From NCBI RefSeq assembly GCF_023343835.1, contig NC_064444.1, forward strand, positions 17,893,219 to 17,957,218: a stretch of DNA of 64,000 bases, read 5' to 3'. This document shows, one piece after another, positions 47,032 through 59,000 of this stretch. The notes beneath the pieces are model-generated. The model was not told where the DNA came from. It did no database searches and worked only from the letters and a program-made list of their open reading frames with translations. Position 1 is the stretch's first letter. Every line of letters begins with the position of its first letter. Position numbers and translations under genes: made by a program. This DNA comes from Lagopus muta. Lineage: Eukaryota; Chordata; Aves; Galliformes; Phasianidae.

Positions 47032-50000
47032 CTGCCAGGGAAAGGAAGAACCTCAGAATTGTAAACGCAAGAAATCCGTCCTACAACTTATTTGAAAGAC
47101 TTTTAACAAGCATTATTCCTCCCCAAGGTGAATGTTTTCAATGCAACTTGATGGTGGCACTGAAATTTAGCCAGGTCTTTTGCTCCCAAATAGTCTTTGA
47201 TCTTAGAAACCTTTCAACCACCAGCAGAGCTGAGAAGCCTGTTTGGTATCAGTTGTGCTACCAGCACTCAACCTTGCATGAAGGGCAGTAAAGGCAGCAG
47301 CAGTTTGGTCTGCTGGGCCTTCAGGAGCCCACGTAGGGCAGCATTCAGCCAGCAGCTCAGGAACCATCAGTACTTTGTGGCAGCACCCTGTACAGACTGC
47401 ATGTGCACAACAAGCCTTCCTTACAGGAACACAGCATGCAGAAAGAGGTGAGGTTTTGGTTTTTCCCTCCATCTGAAGGAATTATTGTGTAAATTATTTA
47501 ATAATCATCATCAAGAAGAGCTCTTTGTTAGCTACATTAAAGCCAAACTTAAAAGTTTAAGGGAACCTCTGTGCTTTCAGCAAAGCATCTTACTTCTGAA
47601 CTCCTACTGCACAAAAATGAAGCTACAGAAGTAGCATAATCACGAACTTATTAAGGTAATTTACATCAAAACTTTGTTTAATGCATTTATTACAAAATAC
47701 TTCTTTTAAAAACCACATCTGACACCTGAAAGGAAAAAATTTATGTACAAATACTCCAGTCCCATGTATTCAGATTGCTATTTCACATCTGATCAAATAC
47801 TTAAGAGGTAAGCAAATAAGTGTGGTCAAACAGTGAAGAATGCCAGAAGTGCACTGAGTATTAGAAGTGCACTGTAGTACAGTACAGTGTGTAAGTACAC
47901 TGTTATGGTATAAAATGGGGTCACATGAGATGGGACTAAGAGGTAAAATCTCTTTAAAGCAGCCAGCTTAATACAAAGCATTTAGAGGTGGTGTTCTGCA
48001 GTACGAAACCAGAGTAGCAAAGGTGGCTACAAGCCACAACAGGCAAATAAAAACCAAAACACTGCAGCAGTCAAGGTCTTTATGCATATTTCCAAGCTTG
48101 AACTGCTAAAAGTGGCAGCAAAAACTAAAATTTAGTGCTAATACTATAGGAATGATAAATACCCAACAAATAATGCCCAACAAATCAGGGGCTTTCTTGC
48201 AGCTGCACTCATGCAGTGACTAGGAACACTTATGAATATCCTAAAACTAGGATGATGACTGCAGGTGCACAGGGGGTTGTAGCCCTCCATTTTGGCTGAG
48301 TGCATCTCCTCGTGGTCACACCTGAATGGCAGATGCACAGCTCATCCCATCTGTCAGGATGCCCCGGAGTGAACTGCTGGAGGGGTTGGCTGTTTAGATT
48401 TAGATTCCACTTTAGCTAATGAAGTTTCTAGTTTCTCCTCCCTAATGATTCCAGTTAGAAAAGATGTCCTTGTTCACATGATCTGAAACAATTCAGCTGC
48501 ATCTCTGCAGGTAATTTACTCTGCAAGCTGTCAAGAGCTTTTACTGCTACTTACAAGGAGCAACATCAGCTTCATTAGAGTCTGCAAGAACTACTGCTAA
48601 CAGCTACCTCACTTGAATTTCTTATCCCACTGGACTTGTATCAAAACCCTGGGCCTGAATGGACAGCTGAGCACTAGAATATCTGTAGAACACCACCAGC
48701 CAAAGGGCAGAGGTTTCTACAAACTTCAAAAGGAAAGCAGAATTTTGACAGTCAACTATCACATCCCTGCAAGTTTCAAAGAAGCTGTCTAACATTGGTA
48801 ATAACTGCTTTAAAATGGAGGGCATCACACCCTACTTATGTTGAATAAAAAGCACCTTTCTTTCCAAAAGCTCTACCTGTCCAACAAACGCAGAGAACGC
48901 TTTGGTGCTGTCGCGGCCCGCTGCAGCCGAATGGTAGAGGTTCACCCACTCCCTCAGCAGGTATTCTGCCTTCTCCCTCAGACCTGGTGGATCATCATAT
49001 TCTGAGGCTTGGGAAATTCCAGAATGCATCATGAAATTGGGACCTCCATGAGCACGGTCGATCATCGCTTCGTAGTTTGATCGGACCACTTCCATCAACT
49101 GGGGTAACCTAACGCGACACATCAGAGCAAGAGCTGCGTGAGAATTCTTTCTCCCAAGCCCAAGAAGGCATGCAAAATGGAAGCACCACAAAATATAGTT
49201 AAAAGAAAACAAATTCCACACACACATAACCTTTTTATCTTCTTCACTAGCAGAAGTCAGTCCTGAAAGCACGAGGAGTAGGAGGAAAGGCAAAAAGCAA
49301 AGAACGCTGACATCAGGTGAGCTCTGAGGTTACACCAGTCTGTGAAACAACGTAGTGCAGGGAAACACCACATGCACTACAAACAGCTTCACTCCTGGGG
49401 ACTTGGAGAGCCCTGAAGGCCTGAGATTCTGGTATGGCCATGCTAAAGAGCCTGGCTGAAGCACTGGAGTTAGTATAATCTGATTAATACCTTGTGATTG
49501 ACACATTAATACATGAGAGTTAAAGATTCAAGGGCAACAACACTGCCTAGATTTGAGAAAGTAGGAATTCAAGGGGGTATCACAGCACTGTGGTACTTAG
49601 CAGCACAGCACACAGCAATTTCACTGCAAGTCTTTAATCTGAAGTAATGCTGCAACTGCATTTTGACAAAATCAGAGCAATTACAGAAAAATAACAAAAC
49701 ATTTTAAACCAACGTGGGACTGCAGCCATAGAGGAAGTTTAAAGCTCTGTGATTTACTGATACAGAGACACCAACTATGCGTTTCAAACCATAAATGAGC
49801 ACAACAAATAATACACTGCATGGTATTTCAGGCTCACCCTTCTGGGGCATTCCCTCTGGAATGAGCATTGATCCTCATGAGCGTCTCGATGGTGTGGAAC
49901 AGATCTGCCTCCGTTACATGGGCAACACTTCTCTCATCCACAAGGAGGATCTTCACCAACTGCATGGCAAATGCCACAGCCATGTAGTTCAAGCCGTTCT

Positions 50001-53000
50001 CCATCGACTGCCAAAATTAAGAAGGCATTAGGATCACAAAGTTCAACCATGCACCTCATGGCTGACCACTGCTCCTAAGACTGACTGACACTTTTCCCCT
50101 CCAAAAAAGCAGGTTCTCTTTACCTGAGCCAGGTGAAGATCATACTGCTGCATGTTAACCAGGTGATTGCGGATCAGCAGCTCCACAGCTTCCACGTTGT
50201 ACTTGTACTCATCTCTACATTCAATCAGGCACCTAAAAGAACGACATTTCTTTTCACAACTGTACTTAAACCACACAGTTGAAGTGAAGCAGATCAAGTC
50301 TAGCAAACATGTGCAAGTCTCTGCAAGCCACTGCAACTCACTGCTTGCTTCAGAAGTCTCTCTTCTGCAGCATTCTGGGAGGTAGTGCTTTGGGTCAAGC
50401 ATTTGTTCCCCTGCTCTACTGGCCACAACAACCCAGAAAGAGCTTCACTTTATTCAGCACGAGAAGCCCCTCTTCTGAGCACAAAGTGGCACAGCTGCCA
50501 GGCTGAAGCACAAGTGCTCCTGCTGCAGGCATATACTATATCACATCATTTGTGACAGCACACAGAGTCCCTACAAAACGGGAAAAAGCAGGGCTTCAAT
50601 CCATGACAGACTTCCATCACATTCTAGGACGGATCTGCATCAACAGAAACTTTAGTTCCTTTTAACATTAGAAAGACTATTTTTTTGTGCCCATGTTGAG
50701 GCAAATGAAAGCATTAACAAGCAAACGATTCGGAATAACTCAGTAACTCCCAAAATTGGGGAAAGGTGACATCATTCCCCTGCTGTGTCACAACTGACCT
50801 AGTAATCTGCTTGTTACACCACGGAGATCCATACGCACGGCCGTCCTGCAGAGCCTTCAGCACCAGCAGGTGACACTCACGGTAGCGAAGCAGGAGGTCA
50901 GCATCTGCCCCACTGGTGGCATCCAGTAAGCCCTCTACAGCCTAGAACAGATGCAACCTGTTAGCAGAGGGAAAAAAACCCAAAGCCTCTTCCAAATCTT
51001 ACATAAACCACATCAGCTGCAGCTACCACTCAGCAGTCATGCAAATAACGAGTCAGTTTCTGCTGCAGCCTCTGCACAAGTCAAAGCCTCCTGAGAAGCA
51101 ATTCTGTGTATGCCTCATGGGAAACCATGTGAAGGAAGATGTGCATAGCCTGACAGGGGACACCTTCCAGATTCTTTAGACAAGGAGCTGCTGCACTCTG
51201 ATGAGTCTGCAGTGGTCTGTATGACATGGAAGTTACTACACAGGCACAGACGCCAGTTCATGTCACAGAGCTTACCACAACACTCCCCACCTGGTATAGC
51301 TCACTAGGTCTGGCTGCAATGGGGTTAGTTCTCTTCAGAGCAGCCCACATGGTGTTAAGTTTAAGATTTGCTGCTGAAACAGTGTTGACAACAATATCTG
51401 GGCAGCTGCTGCACAGCCTGCACAATGTGTTAAGGTATTCTCTGTCCTGTTCTGCCTCCCCCCCAGTGAGAAGGCTGGTAGTGCACAACAGAGCGGGAAG
51501 GCGCAGGGCCAGCACAGCTGGCACAAAGTGATCACAGGAATATTCCATGCTGTGTGACATCATGCTCTGCGCAAAAAGCCGAGGGAAAGGATGATTAGGG
51601 GAAGGCAGTCACTGTGATGTTTGTCTTCCCAAGCAGCTGTTATGTTTGCTGAGGCTGATTTCCAGGAAGCAGCTCACCATCTGCCCGCTGATGGGATGCA
51701 GTTCTATTTAGTTTTAGTTTTCTCGTTTTTACTTCGTTTGTGCACACAGCTTTTCCTTCCCCTGTTAAGTCACCATCATCTCAGTGCACGAGTCATTCTG
51801 CCTCCTGTCTCCCCCATCCAGCAGGAGAGGGCAATGCACGGGCAGATGAGGACCTATTTATCAGTTACCATGAAATGAAGCAAATCTGCTCTGTAAATCC
51901 AGCAAAAAGCCCAGTGCTACTCCCTTATAAGGGCAGTTCAAACGTCTTACTAGCCTCCAAACCATCTTCAAATCAGCAACTACTCCCAGTTGCAAGAGCT
52001 TTCTACTTCTCTACCCACTTCTTCCTGCAGCAACCCAGCCATAGCATGCACCACGCCAAGCGAACAGAGCCCTTTTCCCCACGTTATTTACTAAATCTCC
52101 AAAGACAGCACTTGTTCAGTATCATCCACCGACAAGCTCCACAGGATGCATGAAGACATGAAGTCACCACAACTGACAAGCCTAACAAGCAACAAACTTG
52201 AGGCCAGCTGGGGCAGAATTGTTAACACCTTCTGCAGCAGTCCGAGCGCAGCGATGGCATCACGGGAGTTCCGAGCAACCACCACAGCCTCCAGGAGGCT
52301 GCGCAACGCTTGAGCTTGAGGATTCATGGCCAGAGTATGGGGAATGGACTGCAGGTGCTGCTCCAGTTCTGTCATGCATTTGTCATAGATTTGTGCTACA
52401 TCATCGGTGGCCCAAGCTTGCTGCTTAAGAGAAAGTGGGAGTTAGTCATTTCTCACAAGGACCACATCTGTGAAACTCATATCGATTGGTTCTTCTGCTT
52501 CAGAACTCACAGCACCCAGAACGTAGTCCTCTACAGTACTCTCATTAATTTAACTGCATTTCAAACACACAAACATCATCACATTAAGCTGGAGAAATAA
52601 CTAGCAAACAATTTTAGCAGTCCTTAAGGTCAAGAATGCACTCAGGAACCTGTTCATTATCTCAAAATGAGCGCTTGCTCTACACAACCTTCCCCAAAAG
52701 TAACCTTTTCACTGCTATTAAAACTGCATGCAGTAATCCTAACTTGTACATTTGGCTCCAATCTGCTCTGCAAAAGCCTCAGACTGCTTTTAAGAACAGC
52801 TTTATGTTGCCATCAGTTGGACTTTAAGGCAATTTAAGATGAACAAACCTTTCAAGGTTTTCCCAAGCAATATAAACGTTTGATTCTTACTAGCCTTCCA
52901 TCAAAAGACAAGCACTGCAACACTCATCAAAAGGGCTACTTAAGGCAATCAGAAATCTCTACCTTCATAGGTTGAGCCAAGAATCCTGTAGGCTGAGTTA

Positions 53001-56000
53001 AGTCATTGGTAGGCAAGAAGCCGGGGACGTTACGTGCAAACTCTTCATAAACAGCCAGCTGTTTTGGGTCCACACCTCCAACCTTTGCAATATAGAAGAC
53101 AATGCATTAACATCTTTGCTAAGCACCACGGCAGTAAGGAACGAGGGTACAACAGGTAGCTGCTCACTCACTTGCATAAATAGTGACCTAACATTGGGAA
53201 GTAAGACTGCTGCTCTGTGCTGAGGCAATATCCCTCCTGCCAGACCTCCCAGCACGAGAATTTTGCTGGATCACAGCAACTTACTCCCAGAAACACGGAA
53301 GAATTGAATATTGGCCCTATGCTTCTCAGAGGCACAAGAGAATGCCTTCTGAAGGGATGAATGGGAAACAACACAACGGCCCTTTTCTTTTAACAAAACA
53401 AAGAGCAGAGGAGAACAAGAGAAAGAACTTCCTCAAGCAACTGAAGAAAATGGCATGAATACATTCTGAAACAACGTATTAATGTGCTTCCACTGCCAAT
53501 CAAGCTAATAGCAGCTTCAACATTAGACACGACTGACAACATGCAGAGCTGCTTATTTGAAGCAGTGTGGTTCTCTCTTCATTATCAGAAGGAGAAACAC
53601 AGCATCAGAAAATAGCTCACTTCATATGCTCACCTTTAACCTGATCTGTTCTGGCATCCGTTCAGCTTGGTAAGTTAGCACAACAGGATCACAGTACCGA
53701 CGACCCTCCTGCCTAGCGTGTTTTCTGAGCTCAAATTCCTGGTGAAGAGAGCCAAATGCATTGCATTTTAGATGCTGAGTCTGGATGTACATGAGAACAC
53801 AAACCTTTGGAAAGGCAGCAGTCCCACACTTACAGTCGCCAGCCTCTTGTCCATTTCAGGGCCTGCTTTTTCCACAGCTGTCTTCTGGATAAAGCAGCAT
53901 GCCAGCTCACAGTTATCCTGTGCCAGCTGGGCAGCTGCTTGCTCCATCATGTCCCTCTGTTGTGGGGAGGCTGCCTATTGAAAACCAGGACAATCAGTGA
54001 AGGCATTTTCCTTGCATATAGCAGCTCTTAACATGTGCACTGCTGTACTCAACACCAGAACTAATAAAGGAACCTTCTTAGGAAGGTGTTGCCTTTGCAT
54101 GGAATACACAATAATAAATTTACTTTTTGCACAGCTTTGAATAAAACGTAAGCAAGATGACAGTAAAGACTTTCAACAAAGAACAGAACAGCAGCAGGTT
54201 TCCTCCTTCCCCCCCAGCTTATCTCTAGAGCACAAGTGAACTCACAACAGATGCTAATGAAGGAAAAGAAACCCATCTGTTACAGCTGGAGGGTTTTTCC
54301 ACCACCTAGGCTGCAATCAGAAATGAGTGCCTCACTCAATGCAAAGCTGAGGTGCTAAGTATTTCTGCAGTGGGCTTCCCTTCTCACACAGTTTTTTTTT
54401 TTTTCCCTTCCCTTGAGAGTCTGCTTTAAGAGAAAATGGAACAGAGGGATCTATGTGCCAGGGTGTAAAGCAGCCTATTCCACTGGAATACACATATAAA
54501 TGCAAACAGTCCAACCTCCTTGGGCTTTTTTGCCTGCTAAGATCTACTCCTACTTCAATATCCTCTTTCAGACAAAAACTTTTGCCTTGTTAACCCCCTT
54601 CATTAGTAAGCCAAATTTTTGAAACATCTTGTGCAGCATCTTCTCCTGCAGCACAACATTCTGTGCAATTATGCCATTCAAAAAGTTTTCCTGGATTACA
54701 ACTGAACCTACATCAATAAATTCATGACATTTTGCAAATACAGAATACATTAACACTAAGTCTTCCATAAAGCATGAATTACTTTTTTCTACACATGTAG
54801 GAACCTGGCAGAGATACTCACAGCTTGCGTTCACCTGCCTCACCTCTGCCATCTCATGCCACCCAAAAGATAACAAGCATTCCTTCAGTTGCTTCCCTGT
54901 CTGAACTCCAGTCACCTCCAATGAGTCACAGCAAAAGTATTTCTCTCTCTCTCTCAGAGATGTAGGATTTTTGTTTCTTTGCCTTTTGAGGTTACTACCT
55001 TGACACCCAAGCTCTGAGGAATAATAAGCAAAAGGTGCTAACAGCAATCTGAGGCCAAGTTCCCATGTTAACAAAGCAGAAGTTTTTACTCCCATCCTCA
55101 GCTTGTACTTAAGACTGACAGCACAGGACTCATACGTTTGTGCTACACCCTCTGTAAGCCCAGACTTGCTACTGCAGAGAAAGCAACCAGCTTCTGATCT
55201 TGGCAATCAGGTTACCTGAAGCTCTGAATGGAGGGTCAGCATGGCTTGAGGCATGTAAGTTACATCACACAGCCCATACCTGGGCTTGGGAGCCTTACTT
55301 AAGCTTTGTAAGGCTCTTCAGACCTTCACAATCTGCCCCTTTGAGCAGAGAGCAACTGCACTGCAAAAGGGCCTTCACAGTGCCACTCCTACCAGATGGG
55401 CAATAGCAACACGCCCTTAAGAGGCAGGCAGCCCTTCAACTTTGCTATCCTTCCAGGTAATAAAATGTCTCAATCTTTCCAAGGTCTGTGCCTGTTGCAA
55501 CACCAATGGCATGCATAGCAAGACTGGGTTACAGCTGCTGTTCTGGCTAGCAGTTCATGAACTGTATTACATTTAGCCAAGAGGGAAAAACTAGGACTTC
55601 AGCTCAAACTTTGCTTGTTAGAAAAAAAGAGTTCGAAATATCCTCTAAAGAAGCCAGGGAGTGGAAAAGCTGTTCAGAAGTCTTAACTACTTATCTGCTA
55701 GCAGCAGGACTGAACGAAATCCGCCCAAAGCTTACATACATACCATGATAATCTATCACAAGAAAATCCCAGAACCAATTTAATTCTGTCCACCCTTGCT
55801 TATCTACCTGAAAAGCCACAGAAAGATAAGCACTCCAAAGCTTCCATGATGAGATCAAACTCGACAGCACGCAGGGACAAACAGCTCAGGAAGCTCGAGT
55901 GCAATGTAGCCACATCCAGCTGACAGGCTTAAGACTATACGATGTGAACTGTTATTTCAGCACAGTTCATCTCCACGCTGGATAAGCCGTGTAGCCTGTG

Positions 56001-59000
56001 CAGCATTAATAGAGAACTCTCTCTGTGTGGAAAACAGAGTTGCTAATGCTGGATATCTGTGAAGACAGAAGGAAGTTTCTGACGATGCAACTCTTACCCT
56101 CAGTGCAGTAGCAAAACTGTTCTTCAGGTTGGTAGCTATGCTCATGAGCAAAGGCTCCCTGCAGGTGATCATGGCCATCCCAGCAGTCAGGTTCCTCATC
56201 ATGTGGTGTGCAGCCACACGCATTCGTGACTCCTCAGAATCCAGCGCAAAGTCCTTCCTGACAATCTGCTCACACGTAGTCATGGCAATCTTAATGGACC
56301 GATCCACCACGGGATGCACCAGCTCCTGCACCGCTCGCTCTATAGCCTGCCGCACGCACTGCTTCAGCTGGGGGTGGGCCTGGAACAGCGGGATCTGGAG
56401 GAGCATTGGGGAAGTTATGTTAGTATACTGGCTTACTACTGGCTCAATCTACCCTAGGCATTCACATTTCCCAAACATTTTTAAAGGATGCCCTCACAGC
56501 TTGTGTACAGTATTCCTTACTATTCCAGCATCTATTTGATCGTTCTGAAACACAGGACAGGTTTTCTTTCAAAGTTGCAGCTGATCACAGAGCAAAGACT
56601 GAATTAAGAGCTAAGTCACTGACTGGTCAGGAGGAGCAAGGAAGCCCTGGCACCTGTCCCAGCTGACACCTATTGCCTGAATTAATGTACTGCACACGCT
56701 ACATTGCAAGACCATTTGAGAGCCTGTTAGCTAATACAACCACTACTAACTCCCCAAATTCTCCCTCAGGCTATTTGTTAGCACTCCCTCTCCCTTTTAC
56801 TTCTGAGAACCGAAGAAATAGCTTCAAATTCTAAAATGCCAAACCCACTAGCTAGGATCTGTGGCAACGTCAGTGGTAGGAACACTCAGCAAACCAAATC
56901 AGCACTTACTGTTGGATTCAAGGTGATATGTGGAGCCAACCCTCCCAACGAATAGACATTGATGTCATGATAACTGTACTGGGGCTGCGGAGGAACTGTG
57001 GCTGTACAAGTGGTGCTGGTAGCTGGAGTTGTAGAAGCAGCTGGAAGAATATAAAGATGTTCATTTCAAACCATGAGGGAAAAACAAGTGATTATAATGG
57101 AAGCACATGCCTAACTGAGACCCAGTAGGTGATGAAGTTCTGATCATGAAGCTTCCTACAGGTACCTAACATTTTTTCCACCTCCTCAGTATCTAGCACC
57201 ATGTTAACTTCAGTGCATTTTGGCAGTTGTTTGTCACAGCAGGGTTTGAACCCTGCTACAATCCCACTTATCCATCTCCCAGCTTCACTCTCTTCTGAAG
57301 AGCAGTTACACACAGCACATGCACAATTAGTCCTCAGGACTCAGCTTCCATCCCTCTCCCATCTCCTAATTGTTAGCATCCTTTCCTTACAAAACCATTC
57401 TAGTGATTCTAAGCTTTCAGTAACATTACAGTAGTGCAGAAGGCTTCACACTCTTCTCTGCAATAGCACAGCCTGTCTTAAAAAAACTCCATACAGTATT
57501 GAGTTTGATCTGAGGTGTGCTTACTGGTGGTGGTGATGGGTGGTAGCTCTTCTGGCTGCTTCACATCTTTCTTTGGAGCAGACAGCTGCTCATCCAGATT
57601 TTTCAGACGATCCTTATCTTTCAGGAGATTTCCAGGTTTCAGCTCATTGATGTCCAGTGCAAGATTCTTGCAGAGCACTTCGATCTCAAACTTCAGATTC
57701 AACTGCACAACAATTTTAGTTTAGGTTTTGTCACAAGGAAAAAACCCCAAACGTTTACTGGCTGCTCAAATCCCAAATCCCAAGCTTCCTGTTCTAACTC
57801 ATGTTTTCTTTCTTTCTTTTTTTTTTTTTTTTTTAAGGCCTGCATAAGCAAGTGATGGTTAGACAAACAACTTGCACATTAAACCTCACAGAAAACAAGA
57901 TTCATCCACATTCTTACTAAGTTAGCAATGCCCAGTCCCTCACACAAAGTGGGAATTGAAATTTGGTCCTTCCCAACATCTTTCTGACTGATATGTCAAG
58001 AAAACCTTAAACTCAGTAGGTACAGCAAAGCAGAAAATTTACTTTTAGATCATGTTCTTGATGCAGCTCAGCTAAAACATTCATAATGGCCATTGTCCAT
58101 GGGTTTGGAGGCCTGAAGACCTACAGGAGAAAATGAGAGCAGCATTACACAATGTTCTGGAATGTTTAGTTAACTTAGACATGTTTTGACACTGAACCAT
58201 TATGTGCACATACAGACAGGGAAAACTGAAGTTTTCACAGCTGCAGGCAGAGCTGCTTTCAGCTCTGAGAGGAACCAGATGAACCATCAAGCTGAACACT
58301 GAGCTGCAAACATGACTGGGTCCTTCTGAGATATCAGTTGTTCAGCCAAACAGAATTAAGAAGAGCCAGTACCATGTTAACTTCAGTGCATTTTGGCAGC
58401 TGTTTGTCACAGCAGGGTTTGAACCCTGCTACAATTTCACTTATCCATCTCCCAGCTTCACTCTCTTCTGAAGAGCAGTTACACACAGCACATGCAGAGT
58501 TAGTCCTCAGGACTCAAAAAGAGGCATGTTGAGGGTGGAAGGAAATAGATCCACCCAAACAACAAAACAGATCCTAGCACCCCTTCACAGTGACATCCTT
58601 TTGTTTCTCAGCAGAGGTCTGTGTCTGGGGATACTACAGTACAGTTCAGCCAACATCATCCCTTTAGGCTGAAAAAAACCCAAAACCACCACCACAACCA
58701 AAACAACACAGAACAACCAAAAGAAACAGACAAAACACAAGCTTCCCCTCAAAAATGGAGCTCACTTTCAGCCCCAATATCCCTTAACACCCCACTGCAC
58801 ATGAAATATACTGAGAAGCACTACTTAATTTCTGCAATGCTTATGTTGCCACTTGAGCAATAACCCCCAGCACAAAGTCACTTACCACACTCCTGACACT
58901 GGATTCTAAGACTTTGGCAACAAATGGTACTACATAAAGCAATTCCTGCTGTCCCTTAACATACGCTTCCAGTAGTAGAGACTTCACATCCAAATCCTGA

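Noticed and set aside
51226-51563. Possible extra CNOT1 exon on the minus strand
   Set aside because: The flanking exons join in phase without it and their junction matches the conserved protein; its translation shows no similarity to CNOT1.
57236-57260. GGTTCAAACCC resembling a tRNA B box inside the duplicated intronic unit
   Set aside because: It is the loop region of a long hairpin; no cloverleaf or A box can be drawn around it at the right distance.
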